Below, in pieces: positions 30,883 to 40,951 of a stretch of DNA of 64,000 bases. The stretch is taken from the NCBI GenBank assembly GCA_034520745.1, contig JAXHNF010000003.1, positions 62,001-126,000 of the forward strand. The letters run 5' to 3'. The position numbers were made by a program, and so were the translations under genes. Source of the stretch: Alkalibacterium sp034520745. Lineage in GTDB: Bacteria; Bacillota; Bacilli; Lactobacillales; Carnobacteriaceae_A. The stretch's first letter is position 1; each line of letters begins with the position of its first letter. The notes under the pieces were generated by a model that had not been told where the DNA came from, ran no database searches, and saw only the letters and a program-made list of their open reading frames with translations.

Positions 30883-30922
30883 AAAAAGCAGGCATGAACT
30901 GTACAGTTCACGCCTGCTTTTT
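30883..30922. terminator. Two-way terminator between divIB and ftsA
   Basis: Stem AAAAAGCAGGC...GCCTGCTTTTT with further pairs (GTGAACT/ATGAACT side). T runs on both strands. It stops divIB transcription before ftsA. Confidence 0.85.
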
Positions 30923-30937
30923 ATTCGAAATCTTCGA

Positions 30938-31733
30938 TTATTTCGTGATCCTCCTGCTCTTCAGCTGAGAAAGGAACGAATAGGCTCCTGCCTCCAGGTC
31001 AAACAATCCTGGTATGTTATCTACAGCGTCTTTCATCTGATGATAATAATTGAGACGCTCGGAAAAAACGGGTATGGATACCAGCACTTCATTGCCGTCA
31101 TTCATAAAAACTTGTACAAGTTTATCGTTTCGGTCATCATCAAGGTAATCGATTTCCGAAATGATCCTTTTCACCTCTTCATCTACTTTTTCATACTCTG
31201 CAATCATCAGTTCAAGGGGCCGCCCTTCTTCAAAACCATTCAATATAGGTTGTGCGGCGGTGATCCTCGGGACCGTTTCTTCTAAAATGACACCATTTTC
31301 CAAAATCTTTTTATAGGTATTATCGTTTGACAAATAAGCAACCGTTTTATACTCTTCTACATGGATCGTAAAACCCTGAATGCCGGAGAAAGTCAAATTC
31401 GCTGTCCTGATTTGAGGATCAGCCTCAACAACCTTCTCTTCTATTTCAGATTTGTCCAGATAATTCTCCCATATAGATTCACCCGGTTCTAATCCACTGG
31501 AATCTAAAATCGTCTAGATCATACACTTCTTTTTGAACCCTCAACAGTTATTCCGTCGATCAATCGATACGAGCTGGTAAAATAAAAAGAAAGAAGTCCT
31601 GTCATAAGAAACAGGGTGACAACGATTGCCCACTTGATCAGGCGTCTCCTGTTACCCTTTGAATCAGAAACGGAGGTTTCAGGAGATTCCTTCTTTTTTT
31701 CAGTTGTGTGAAATTCTCCTCTTTGTTACTCAT
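30938..31733 (-). CDS. divIB: Cell division protein DivIB/FtsQ (several frame breaks)
   Basis: Bitopic divisome protein that holds FtsL and DivIC. About 265 residues. Start MSNKEENFTQLKKR at 31733 after TAGGAGAT; the membrane helix LIKWAIVVTLFLMTGLLSFYF and the POTRA start LIDGITVEGS follow in a second frame; SGLEPGESIWENYLD in a third; from about 31396 the frame is open to the end (GFTIHVEEY, DRNDKLVQVF). Breaks lie near 31680, 31540 and 31500. It is last in the murD-murG-divIB unit, the usual order. Confidence 0.88.
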
Positions 31734-31752
31734 ATCCCTATCTCCTAATGGT

Positions 31753-32881
31753 TTATCTTTTCACTAGTTCCAGTATCGTTTTGATTATCAGATCAGATGC
31801 ATTCGGTTTGCCTAATCCTCTGGAAGCCTTGCTCATTTTTTCTCTCTGCGTTTGATCATTCATAAGCAGATCGATTTTATTCATTAAGCTTTCAGCATCC
31901 AGATCCGTCTCTTTGAGTACCAGTGCAGCCTCTTTGTTTTCAAGACTCACAGCATTCTTGGTCTGGTGATCCTCGGTCACGTTCGGGCTCGGTATCAGTA
32001 TACTGGGGACACCCAGTGAGGTGAGCTCTGAAAGTGTCGTTGCACCACTTCTGGCAACGACCAGTGAAACGGAGGCAAAGACTTCCGGAAGATTATTTAT
32101 ATAAGGAACGACTTTAACATTCTCTGCATTTAAATCAGCATCCTCTGACGGGACGATCCATTTATCCATGATCGATTGATAATGGTCTTTACCCGTAATG
32201 AACAGCGTCTGGTAATTTCTTCTGTAAAGCATCGACCGGCTGCTTAGTACGGTTTCGTTTATTTCAGCAGCCCCTCGGCTCCCCCCGAAAGTCGAGTACG
32301 GCCGGCAGTGACGGATCCAAATCGAAGTCTTTCAGGATATCTGTTTTTCTGATATCCGCCACCTCCTGCGCCCTCGGATTGCCCGTATAGACGACCTTTT
32401 CTTCATGTTTCCCGAACTGACTGCGGGCTTCCTCGAAACAGATCGCTATTTTCGATACGTGAGCGGCAAGAAACTTATTGGTCAGCCCCACCACACTGTT
32501 CTGTTCATGGATAAGTGTGGGAACTTTCATTTTTGAAGCAGCATAACAGACCGGTGCACTCACATAACCACCGGTTCCTATGACCACATCCGGACTAAAA
32601 TCCCTGACTATTTTTTTTGCTTTAAAAATCGACTGAAGGAACAAATTCACTGTCTGCAGATTATATTTCACTCCCTTCAGACTTAAGTCTCTTTTGAATC
32701 CTTCTACTTTGAGAGGAGAAAAATCATATCCCTGACTGGGAACGATCGTACTCTCAAGACCTCTTTCCGTCCCGACATAAAGAAATTCCGCCTCATCATC
32801 CAACTCTTTCATTCTGTTCATCAATGCTAATGCCGGGTATATATGCCCCCCGGTCCCTCCACCTGTAACTAAAATTTTCAT
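31753..32881 (-). CDS. murG: MurG, lipid II synthase (one frame break)
   Basis: Transfers GlcNAc from UDP-GlcNAc to lipid I on the inner membrane face. About 376 codons. N-terminal glycine loop VTGGGTGGHIYPALAL, GGYVSAPVCYAA, and C-terminal UDP-GlcNAc site VARSGATTLSEL. Near 32280 the FGGSRGAAEIN loop is split by a frame break. The start at 32881 has AGGTG upstream. It follows murD by 20 bases. Confidence 0.95.
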
Positions 32882-32901
32882 AATATGACGCACCTGAGTG
32901 C

Positions 32902-34284
32902 TTATCCTCCTCTTTGAGCCTGTCTGATCGAAGTCACTGTTTCAATAAAATCATCCCCGCGTTCTTCAAAGTTATTATACTGGTCCCAGCTTGCACAGGC
33001 CGGAGACAGAAGAATGACATCCTTTGGCTCGCTGTGCTCAAAGGCTTTAACGGTTGCTTCAGACACGGTGTCCACAGCTGTGACCTCAGTGATTCCTGCC
33101 TGTTTCGCTACAGCAGCCAGTTTATCTCTGGTTTCACCGAAAGTGATCACAGCCTTGACATGCTCTTTTAAAAGCGGCAGGAGATCATCGAATGACTCGT
33201 CTCTGTTTAGCCCTCCCGCGAGCAGCAGCACCGGATCAGTGAAACCTTCCAGTGCATGAATAGTAGCCAGCGAATTCGTGGCTTTCGAATCGTTGTAGAA
33301 CGTTCGGTCCTTGACCGTATCTACCAGCTGCATACGGTGCTTCACACCTTTGAAATCCCGAAAAGCCGCTCGGATGCTTTCATTTTCCACACCTTTGATC
33401 TTTGCAACTGCTATAGCTGCCAAAGCATTTTCGAGATTGTGCTCGCCGGGGATCCGAACATCAGCTGTAGACATGACCAGTTCCCCATCATACATAATCT
33501 GGTCATCTTTCACGCAGGCTCCATGCTCCAGCACACTCTTACGCGAAAAAGGAACAGGTTGGGCATTTGTAGTGCTCAGCACAAGGTCTCTGACTTCACC
33601 CTGGTCGTGGTTATAGATAATGTAATCGTCAGTGGTCTGATTCTTTGTTATCGACAGCTTGGCGTTCACATATTCATCTCTAGTTTTATGAAAATCGAGG
33701 TGAGCCGAATAGATGTTTGTGATCACAGCAATGGACGGATGGAATTTTTCTATCCCCATCAGCTGAAAACTGGATACTTCCATGACCAGATCATCCACTT
33801 CGGTCGATGTCTGTGCAATCAGGCTCGCCGGGATTCCTATATTGCCTACTGCAAATGCTTTACCAGTGATCCGATTTTCATTCAGGATATTTTCGGTCAT
33901 CATGGTTGTCGTCGTTTTTCCATTCGTCCCGGTTATGGCAATGATCGGGCTTTCTGAAATCCGATAGGCCAGTTCCACTTCGGTTATAATGGGAATGTTT
34001 TTATTTTCAGCTTTCTTCACCAGCGGATTGGAATACGGAATACCTGGATTCTTTACAATAAAATCCACCGGTTCTTCCAAAATTTCCAGTGGATGTCCTC
34101 CCGAGATCACGGCAATGCCTTTGCTTTTAAGATCCTGGGCTTCCTCACTCTGACTTAAATCTTTAAAGTCATTGACCGTCACGTCAGCCCCAAGACGATG
34201 GAGCAGCAACGCGGCATTGTAACCCGAAACCGCAAGTCCAAGGACTAAAACATTTTTGTTTTTGAATTGTTCTGTATTTTTCAT
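32902..34284 (-). CDS. murD: UDP-N-acetylmuramoylalanine-D-glutamate ligase
   Basis: Adds D-Glu to UDP-MurNAc-L-Ala. Complete, 460 residues. ATP loop AITGTNGKTTTTMM at about 115-128; central domain NIYSAHLDFH; C-terminal FYNDSKATNSLATIHAL, all Mur ligase marks. It begins behind a strong terminator that closes the mraY side, so murD-murG-divIB form a unit. Confidence 0.97.
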   Translation of the reverse strand: MKNTEQFKNKNVLVLGLAVSGYNAALLLHRLGADVTVNDFKDLSQSEEAQDLKSKGIAVISGGHPLEILEEPVDFIVKNPGIPYSNPLVKKAENKNIPIITEVELAYRISESPIIAITGTNGKTTTTMMTENILNENRITGKAFAVGNIGIPASLIAQTSTEVDDLVMEVSSFQLMGIEKFHPSIAVITNIYSAHLDFHKTRDEYVNAKLSITKNQTTDDYIIYNHDQGEVRDLVLSTTNAQPVPFSRKSVLEHGACVKDDQIMYDGELVMSTADVRIPGEHNLENALAAIAVAKIKGVENESIRAAFRDFKGVKHRMQLVDTVKDRTFYNDSKATNSLATIHALEGFTDPVLLLAGGLNRDESFDDLLPLLKEHVKAVITFGETRDKLAAVAKQAGITEVTAVDTVSEATVKAFEHSEPKDVILLSPACASWDQYNNFEERGDDFIETVTSIRQAQRGG

Positions 34285-34336
34285 AATAACCCCTACTTTT
34301 ATTTTGAATGACTTACGTATTAGTTTACAATGAATC

Positions 34337-34377
34337 TAAAAAAACTGGAAGTAGAAAAGCTACTACCAGTTTTTTTA
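34337..34377. terminator. Two-way terminator between mraY and murD
   Basis: Stem AAAAAAACTGG-AAGTAG with CTACTA-CCAGTTTTTTT; T runs on both strands. Placed 3 bases after the mraY stop codon. Confidence 0.85.
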
Positions 34378-34379
34378 CA

Positions 34380-35342
34380 TTAGATGACTAGTAACGTGAT
34401 CAGCGATGTCACTAAGGTGATAGAGGAAAAGACAATGACGATTTTCCATTCATCCCAGCCGACCATTTCAAAATGGTGATGGATCGGACTCATTTTAAAC
34501 ACACGTTTACCGGTGAGTTTGAACGAGGTCACCTGAAGCATGACACTAAACGTTTCCGTAACGAATATGATACCGATCAGAAGCAGAGTCCATTCCTGAT
34601 TAAGGACAATGGACACAGCCGCCAGTCCGGCTCCAAGAGCAAGCGAACCGACATCTCCCATAAAGATTTTTGCCGGTTTTTTATTGAAAATAAAGAAACC
34701 GATCAGTGCGCCCATAACTGTAGATGTGAAAAGGGCCACTTCAAATTGGGCCTGCATGACTGCAATCACCGTATAGCTGAGATACGCCAGAAAGCCGGTA
34801 GTGGCCAGCAGACCGTCGATACCGTCTGTCAGGTTTGTCGCATTGGAAAAACCTACGAGCCAGAACAAAATAAACAGGATATAGAAGATACCCAGATCCA
34901 ATTCGATTCCAAAAGGCAAAGCGACGCTCTGGACATCCATTACACGTGATACCCCGAAATAAAATAAAGCCGCTGCAATGATCTGCCCGATCAGTTTCTG
35001 CAGGCTTGTCAAACCTAAATTACGTTTCATGATGACTTTTATATAGTCGTCTACAAAGCCGATACTTCCGTAAACCAGCATTATAAATATAAGTAAAAAG
35101 ACTAGAAATACGTTCACCGGGTATATCAGGGCAAATATGAAAGAAACGACTGCAACAGCCGCAAGGATCGTGACCCCGCCCATCGTAGGCGTTCCAGATT
35201 TCACTTCATGCCAGGAAGGGCCTTCCTCTCTGGTCGTTTGTCCCAACTGTTTTTTCTTAAGAAACTTAATGAATGCCGGCATAAGTCCTGTGACGATCAA
35301 ACCACTTAGTAGTAGTGGATATATTAATTGAATGCTTTGCAC
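34380..35342 (-). CDS. mraY: Phospho-MurNAc-pentapeptide transferase
   Basis: Makes lipid I from UDP-MurNAc-pentapeptide and undecaprenyl phosphate. Complete, 320 residues, about ten membrane helices. Catalytic motifs FVDDYIK, NLTDGIDGL and MSPIHHHFE are intact. It begins 27 bases after the PASTA-type penicillin-binding protein gene and ends in a terminator. Confidence 0.97.
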   Translation of the reverse strand: MQSIQLIYPLLLSGLIVTGLMPAFIKFLKKKQLGQTTREEGPSWHEVKSGTPTMGGVTILAAVAVVSFIFALIYPVNVFLVFLLIFIMLVYGSIGFVDDYIKVIMKRNLGLTSLQKLIGQIIAAALFYFGVSRVMDVQSVALPFGIELDLGIFYILFILFWLVGFSNATNLTDGIDGLLATTGFLAYLSYTVIAVMQAQFEVALFTSTVMGALIGFFIFNKKPAKIFMGDVGSLALGAGLAAVSIVLNQEWTLLLIGIIFVTETFSVMLQVTSFKLTGKRVFKMSPIHHHFEMVGWDEWKIVIVFSSITLVTSLITLLVI

Positions 35343-35369
35343 GATTTCTTTCCTTTCTCACTGACTGAA

Positions 35370-37554
35370 TTATTGGTTAGCAGACAAGGTTACAACAAGT
35401 TCGGTCTGACTCTCGATAAACGAGTGTACCGGCAAGTCTTGGGAACTCACAAATCCTTCACCTTCAAAGGTCACTTTTAAGCCTGTCAGTTCTGCTAAAC
35501 GGAGGACATCACTCTTGGACCACCCGCTTAAATCAGGCAGGGTCATCGCTCCGTTTGTCATCAGCATGATCTGATCGGCTCCACCTATAGCTGAACCAGG
35601 AGCAGGGAACTGCTGGACGATCGTATCTCCTGAACCGATGACGCTGTAATCTGTTCCTTCACTGTCCAGGTCGTCGATTGACGGACTCGAGTGCTTTTCT
35701 GTATGAAATTTTCCATCTGGTCTGTCTCTTCTGCAGACGACTCAGATGGTTTTTCTTCTGAAGAATAATATTCCAGCGCACGTTTCATGACAGGATTAAA
35801 GATTTTCTGAACCACATGGCTTCCGTGACCGGCTCCATTCAATGTAGGCTGCTGGACAGTCACATAAAAAATAAGTTCAGGATCTTCAGCCGGTCCCATT
35901 CCGACGACTGAGTACACGTAATTAGAGTCCCCGGACAAGTAACGACCATTTTCTCCTATCATCTGTGCAGTCCCTGTTTTTGCAGCTATTTCGAATCCTT
36001 CGACCTCGTAACCTCTTGCTGTACCTACATCACTGTATACTGTTTCGGTCAAATATTCAAGTGTTTGCTGTGCTGTTTCTTTGGAAATCAATGTGTCTGT
36101 TTCATTGGTTTCCATAAGCTCTTCTTCACCGGTTTCGGGATCCACTATTTTTCTGACGACATGCGGATCCACCATCTTTCCGTCATTCGTGACAGCCGAA
36201 AACGCCCGAAGCATCTGAACAGGTGTGACAGTTATTCCCTGACCGAACGATGTGTTGACTTGCTGAAGGGTCCCGCCGTAAGGATTTGAGCCACTGTACT
36301 TCATTCAGGCAAGGATATCCCCGTCTGCTGATCGAATCCGTAACTGTCAAGATGTTCTTTTCCATGTCTGTAAGCCCATCTCCTCCACCTGGTGAACGAA
36401 GGCCACGTTACTTGAACGAGCCAGTCCCTCAAGGTAAGAAATGTATCCCCAGCCTTCCGGTTTCACATCACTGAACGGTTCCCCCGCCGATTTCAATCTT
36501 TCCAGACTTGTAATAATCATAGGGTCTGAATGTTCCTTCCTGAATCGCAGAAGCCAGTGTCATCACTTTCATCGTAGACCCGGGATCAAATGTGTATTCT
36601 GTCAAGATAATTCTGCCAGGTCTGGTCGATCCCTTCTTTGGTTGTGGCATTGAATGTGGGACGCTGTGTCGAAGCCAGTATTTCTCCGGTTTTTGCATTC
36701 ATCAGTGTAGCAGTGAGCACTTCAGGCGTGTGTACTTCGTTGACGTCTTCCACAATACTTTCCAGGAAAATCTGCATGCGTCTGTCGAGCGTCAGCTGGA
36801 TGTCTTTCCCGTCTTTCGGTAGTACCTCTTCGATCTTCTGATTCGGGATAACATAACCGAAACGGTCTCTCTGGTATTCTATCCATCCATCTTCACCACT
36901 CAAGACATCATCGAACTCTTTTTCCAGGCCAAGAACACCCTGAAGAGACTGATTTTCCTCATCCTCTGTGTCTCTCTGAGCCAGTCCGACTGTATGAGAA
37001 GCAAATGTGCCATTGGGATACAGCCTGCTTTTTTTCTCTTCGAAGGTAATACCTGTCAGCTCTTTTCTTTCCAGGTCTTCTTCTATCGCGCTGACTATTT
37101 CATAAGACAGATTATTGCCGACACTACCAAACTCTACCTGGCTGTTATCCAAAGTCAGTCTGTCTATCAGCTCGTCTTCACTCATGGACAAATGGCCCGC
37201 CAGCACTTCCGCTACAGCTTCTGGCTCCTGAACATGTATCGGACGTTTTGAGGTCGACCATTCATCGGTCAGGATAGCAATCATTTTATAAGAGTTCGCG
37301 TCCATAGCAATCGGATTGCCGTTCGCATCGTAGATCGTTCCCCTGTTTGCCTGCAGCTTATTGTTTCGCGTATAGAGTTTATGGACATTCTGAACCAGAT
37401 TTTCTCCGTTGACTTCTCCCGTTACCATGATCCAGGCAAAGCGGCTGAACACGCCGGCAAAGAGGATAAAACAAAAAATATACAGCGCGATCGCTATATA
37501 TTTTCTGTTATGAAAAGGATTCGACTCTTTGAATTTTCTTTTTATATGCTTCAT
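35370..37554 (-). CDS. pbpX: Penicillin-binding protein 2X-type transpeptidase with PASTA domain (several frame breaks)
   Basis: Class B septal transpeptidase, about 728 codons. N-terminal membrane helix at about 20-42, dimerisation part (TRNNKLQANRGTIYD), then the catalytic domain with SxxK as GSTMKV, SxN as SSN (in ARSSNVAF, near 36390) and KTG as AAKTGTAQ. A C-terminal PASTA stretch (LPDLSGWSKSDVLRLAELTG) reads at 35370-35567. Breaks lie near 36600, 36480, 36300, 35690 and 35580. The start at 37554 overlaps the ftsL stop (ATGA). All active-site residues are visible. Confidence 0.93.
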
Positions 37555-37920
37555 TTGAATACATTCCTGATCTGTGATTCGTTCATTTCCAGACCATGAT
37601 CTTTAGCGATCGAATAAATGCGGTCGTACCTCTGACAGCTCCTGAACATTCTGCTCATAGTTGCTGTTTTCAGTCTGAACAACTGCTGCCTGGGATTCTA
37701 TATCCTGGATGCTTCGATTCATTGTTGAAACCTGCATCGACAATGCAATGTGTGCAACTGCCAAGACGAAAAGAACGAATCCGAGCATTCCACTAACGGC
37801 TATCTCTGCTCGGGTCAGCCCTTTATGTAACCTTTTCTGACTGTCTCTGTTTTCATTCGTTTTCGGCTGCGCTAACGGCTGTGTTTCATTTGCCAGTTGT
37901 CTGGCCAGATTATCATTCAT
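37551..37920 (-). CDS. ftsL: Cell division protein FtsL (one frame break)
   Basis: Small bitopic divisome protein that forms a complex with DivIB and DivIC. About 122 residues. Cytoplasmic N-terminus, one membrane helix (about 45-65, AVSGMLGFVLFVLAVAHIAL), then a leucine-zipper-like part (NRSIQDIESQAAVVQTEN). Frame break near 37628; the end is YDRIYSIAKDHGLEM...VFK. Start at 37920 follows AAAGGAG; an upstream frame to 37956 is less likely. Confidence 0.88.
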
Positions 37921-37962
37921 CACTGGTAACCTTCTCCTTTCTGCGTGTACTGACAAGTCAGA

Positions 37963-38916
37963 TTATTTTTCTCTCTGTTTTTCGGCAATTCTGAGTTTGG
38001 CACTTCTTGAACGGTTATTCTGAGCCAATTCTTCCTCGGAAGGCAGAATCGGTTTTTTGTTTATCATCTTAAGGACGGGCTGCTGGTCATCTGGTATGAC
38101 AGGTAACCCCCGCGGGAGATCCGGCAATTCTGAATAACTTTTATACAATTGCTTGACGATCCGATCCTCCAGCGAATGAAACGTGATAGCACTTATCCGA
38201 CCACCGACGTTAAGTATTTCAACCGCCTGTTCCAGTGAATCTTCCAGAGCTCCCAGTTCGTCATTGACAGCGATACGTAAAGCCTGAAACACACGTTTGG
38301 CTGGGTGTCCGCCTTTTCGACGTGCGGGAGCAGGGATCGCATCTTTGATGATATCAACGAGATCATGTGTCGTTTCGATCGTTTCTTCTGCACGTCTTGC
38401 TTCGATTTTTCGTGCGATCTGTTTTGAAAACTTCTCTTCGCCGTAACGGAAGAATATGCGTACAAGATCACTATACTCCCAGTTGTTGACGATATAATGA
38501 GCCGTCAGTTCCTGAGACTGGTCCATCCGCATATCCAGTCTGGCTTCCTTGTGGTAGCTGAACCCTCTCTCGGTCACGTCCAGCTGCGGAGAAGACACGC
38601 CCAAGTCATATAAGATGCCGTCCACTTTATTTACATCTTGTTCTCTTAGTGCAGTTTTTAAATTCCTGAAGTTATCATGTATGAATGTCAGTTTGCCGCT
38701 TTTCAGCTCTTCTGACAATAACTTCTTGGCACTATCGATTGCCGTCATATCCTGATCGAACGCGTACAGGTGACCATCGGGACCCAATTGACTTAAAAGA
38801 AGCGCCGTGTGTCCCGCTCCACCCAGGGTACAGTCTACGTAAATACCGTCCTGTTTAACGTTTAGTCCTTCTACCGTTTCGTTCAGCAGTACTGTTTCAT
38901 GTTTAAATTCTGTCAT
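37963..38916 (-). CDS. rsmH: 16S rRNA m4C1402 methyltransferase RsmH
   Basis: Methylates C1402 of 16S rRNA near the P site. Complete, 317 residues. SAM loop CTLGGAGHTALLL, then DLGVSSPQLD and KGGHPAKRVFQALRI, ITFHSLEDRIVK, all family marks. Between mraZ and ftsL, as usual. Confidence 0.97.
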   Translation of the reverse strand: MTEFKHETVLLNETVEGLNVKQDGIYVDCTLGGAGHTALLLSQLGPDGHLYAFDQDMTAIDSAKKLLSEELKSGKLTFIHDNFRNLKTALREQDVNKVDGILYDLGVSSPQLDVTERGFSYHKEARLDMRMDQSQELTAHYIVNNWEYSDLVRIFFRYGEEKFSKQIARKIEARRAEETIETTHDLVDIIKDAIPAPARRKGGHPAKRVFQALRIAVNDELGALEDSLEQAVEILNVGGRISAITFHSLEDRIVKQLYKSYSELPDLPRGLPVIPDDQQPVLKMINKKPILPSEEELAQNNRSRSAKLRIAEKQREK

Positions 38917-38945
38917 TGATATTTCCCCTTTTGCCTTCGTTATCC

Positions 38946-39377
38946 TTAGAAACCGAAGTCGATCATTTCTTCAGCTATATCTTCAAATGATTCATTTGCA
39001 TCTTCAGCAAATGATGACCACCGGTCTTCGCTCCAGATTCTAATTCGGTCGGAGACACCGATGATGTAACAGTTCTTTTCAAGAGAGGCATGTTTGATCA
39101 GCGTTTTCGGCAGATTGATCCGCCCCTGTTTATCCAGCGAACATTCAGTTGCCGCAGAGTACAGGAAACGTGTAAACGCTCTCGATTCTTTTTTCGCAAG
39201 CGGCAGCTGTTTCAGCTTCGCTTCAAGCTGCTTCCACTCTTCCATAGGGTATCCGAAGAGACAGCCGTCTAATCCGCGGGTCACAATGAAATGTTCGCCC
39301 AAATCATCCCTGAACTTTGCAGGTACGATCAGACGGCCTTTCGTATCGATCGAATGTCTGTATTCGCCTAATAACAT
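38946..39377 (-). CDS. mraZ: Transcriptional regulator MraZ
   Basis: AbrB-like ring protein that represses the dcw operon at its own promoter. Complete, 143 residues, two tandem domains, each with the DKGR type: HSIDTKGRLIVPAKFRD at about 7-23 and CSLDKQGRINLPKTL later. The start at 39377 has GGGGCAGTG upstream; the frame to 39494 covers the operator and is not coding. First gene of the cluster. Confidence 0.95.
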   Translation of the reverse strand: MLLGEYRHSIDTKGRLIVPAKFRDDLGEHFIVTRGLDGCLFGYPMEEWKQLEAKLKQLPLAKKESRAFTRFLYSAATECSLDKQGRINLPKTLIKHASLEKNCYIIGVSDRIRIWSEDRWSSFAEDANESFEDIAEEMIDFGF

Positions 39378-39411
39378 TTCACTGCCCCCTTCCCCACTTA
39401 TATGGTAAAGT

Positions 39412-39440
39412 CTACCACAACTCCCCACTTTCCACCACAT
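39412..39440 (-). promoter_or_regulatory. MraZ operator: three direct repeats spaced 10 bases
   Basis: Minus strand: TGGTG, TGGGG, TGGTA, starting every 10 bases, the known layout of MraZ boxes (TGGGN with 5-base gaps). They lie between the -10 and the mraZ start, so bound MraZ would block its own transcript. Confidence 0.8.
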
Positions 39441-39452
39441 CAAATCCCCTAA

Positions 39453-39458
39453 AATTAT
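39453..39458 (-). promoter_or_regulatory. -10 element of the mraZ promoter
   Basis: Perfect TATAAT on the minus strand, 75 bases before the start of mraZ and 13 bases before the operator. The -35 (T-rich) is weak. Confidence 0.55.
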
Positions 39459-39477
39459 ACTTTTGTAAATCAAAATA

Positions 39478-39512
39478 AAAAAATCCCCAGTCACTTATAC
39501 ACATGACTGGGG
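39478..39512 (-). terminator. Terminator after the DUF3397 gene
   Basis: Stem CCCCAGTCA/TGACTGGGG with a 10-base loop, then seven T on the minus strand. It insulates the dcw promoter. Confidence 0.9.
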
Positions 39513-39557
39513 AACGCGCGTTTATTAAGTTTTCATAACCGGATTTCCATCCCCTGG

Positions 39558-39923
39558 TCATTGCGTCAGCAGCCAGAAAACCGAGCCAATATAGACGATC
39601 AGGGTGATGATAAACACCACTCGCCACCAGAACCTGAAAAAGAGATAAAGGTCCAATTCTTTCCTATAAAAAGCAAAATAAGAAACCAGCAGAATGCCCG
39701 TCACAGAAAGGACCAGTATCAGGTATGGTACGAGATTTACCGGAAGATAAAGATGACTCACAATGAACAGTATGACGATCATATATGGTATGATCACATC
39801 CACTACTTTTACAGCTAATCTGGCAGCCTTGAACTGGCTGTTCATCCATTTAGAGAAAACCATGGCCATAATAGGGACAAAATAAAAAAAGATCAGCGGG
39901 AGCCATTCGGACAAAGGATTCAC
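39558..39923 (-). CDS. DUF3397 family membrane protein
   Basis: About 121 residues, four membrane helices (LPLIFFYFVPIMAMVF, VVDVIIPYMIVILFIV, VPYLILVLSVTGILLV, FWWRVVFIITLIVYIG). It matches DUF3397, a family of unknown function lying between rpmF and mraZ in Lactobacillales. The start chosen is GTG at 39923, with GGAAG upstream; the frame is open to 39971. Its own transcript would begin after the rpmF terminator. Confidence 0.8.
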   Translation of the reverse strand: MNPLSEWLPLIFFYFVPIMAMVFSKWMNSQFKAARLAVKVVDVIIPYMIVILFIVSHLYLPVNLVPYLILVLSVTGILLVSYFAFYRKELDLYLFFRFWWRVVFIITLIVYIGSVFWLLTQ

Positions 39924-39970
39924 AAAGTCACTTCCATTTCCTGTTAAAAATTTATATGTAAAGCATACCA

Positions 39971-40010
39971 AAAAAAGTGCTTATGAACTGATAGTCATAA
40001 ACACTTTTTC
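39971..40010. terminator. Two-way terminator after rpmF
   Basis: Stem AAAAAAGTGCTTATGA/TCATAAACACTTTTTT (one mismatch), loop 8 bases, T runs on both strands. Confidence 0.85.
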
Positions 40011-40044
40011 AGTATAATTTAATGTGTCAAATAGACGGATTAAA

Positions 40045-40225
40045 TTAAGCTTGTTTGTTGATTACCTCTTTGCCTGCGTAATGTCCGCAAGAAGGGCATA
40101 CGTGATGATTACGTTTAACTTCACCACAATTAGGGCAAATCGCTCATGTTTGGAAGGTCCAACTTGATATGAGTACGTCTTTTTGCTTTTCTGCTAGTAG
40201 AAGTTCTTCTTTTAGGTACTGCCAT
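40045..40225 (-). CDS. rpmF: 50S ribosomal protein L32 (one frame break)
   Basis: About 59 residues. Start AVPKRRTSTSRKAKRRTH at 40225 after AAGGAGGTG; near 40145 one extra base shifts the frame, and the zinc ribbon CPNC...CPSC with HYAGKEVINKQA closes the gene. Four cysteines: this is the zinc-binding form. It was not an open frame long enough to stand out. It follows yceD, as in most bacteria. Confidence 0.93.
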
Positions 40226-40265
40226 TTTCCAACACACCTCCTTAAAAGGTTTCCTATTCTAATGC

Positions 40266-40827
40266 TTATTCGTTATCTTCTTTGAAGAGATCTTTTAGGA
40301 CCGAAAATCTCGGATCCCCTTCATCATTAGATGAATTCGAATCATTATTATGCTGATCTTCCGGTAAAACTACCCAATCTTTTCCGCTTGGCATGTCATC
40401 GGTCTCACGTTCTTCAGCCGTAAATATCTGACTGGGTTTGCTGGTCAGTATGGCATCTTCGACTGGCTTTTTGAGATCCAATGTGTCAGCGGATAATCGT
40501 TCCACCAAATTCATCTTCTGAAAATTGTTCCAAACTCACAGGAGAATCCGGCGCCAGATAGATTTCTGAAAAAGGAATTTCCATAGACACATCAACAGGT
40601 TCTAAAGACCGTGAAGATGGTAATGTCACTTTCACTTTCAGCGTCATATCAACATAATAGACAGATTTCTCATCAACCGTTATAATCCCGTCAAGGAAAA
40701 CCGGACTAGCCGCGATCACATCACTGTCACGTTCTTTCAGTGACTTTTCCAGATCAACGGAACCGTTTAGAGTTAAAGGAGAATCCTGATATTTTTTCAA
40801 TTCACTTAATGCCCATTTTATCTTCAT
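40266..40827 (-). CDS. yceD: YceD family protein (DUF177), one frame break
   Basis: About 187 residues. N-terminus KIKWALSELKKYQDSPLT at 40827 with TGAGGTG upstream; VYYVDMTLKVKVTLPSSRSLEPVD is the family core. Frame break near 40500; the rest ends in a polar, acidic tail. YceD is linked to 23S rRNA maturation in plants and bacteria and always lies before rpmF. 40 bases before rpmF. Confidence 0.9.
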
Positions 40828-40951
40828 AGACTTCACCTCAGTGTTAAACGTCTTGTGTTGAATTTTATTATAGGCACTCTTGTTATTACTTTTCAAAAGT
40901 AGTAACTTTATTGAGCAACAAAAATAATTATACTGGTTTTGAAACGGAATG

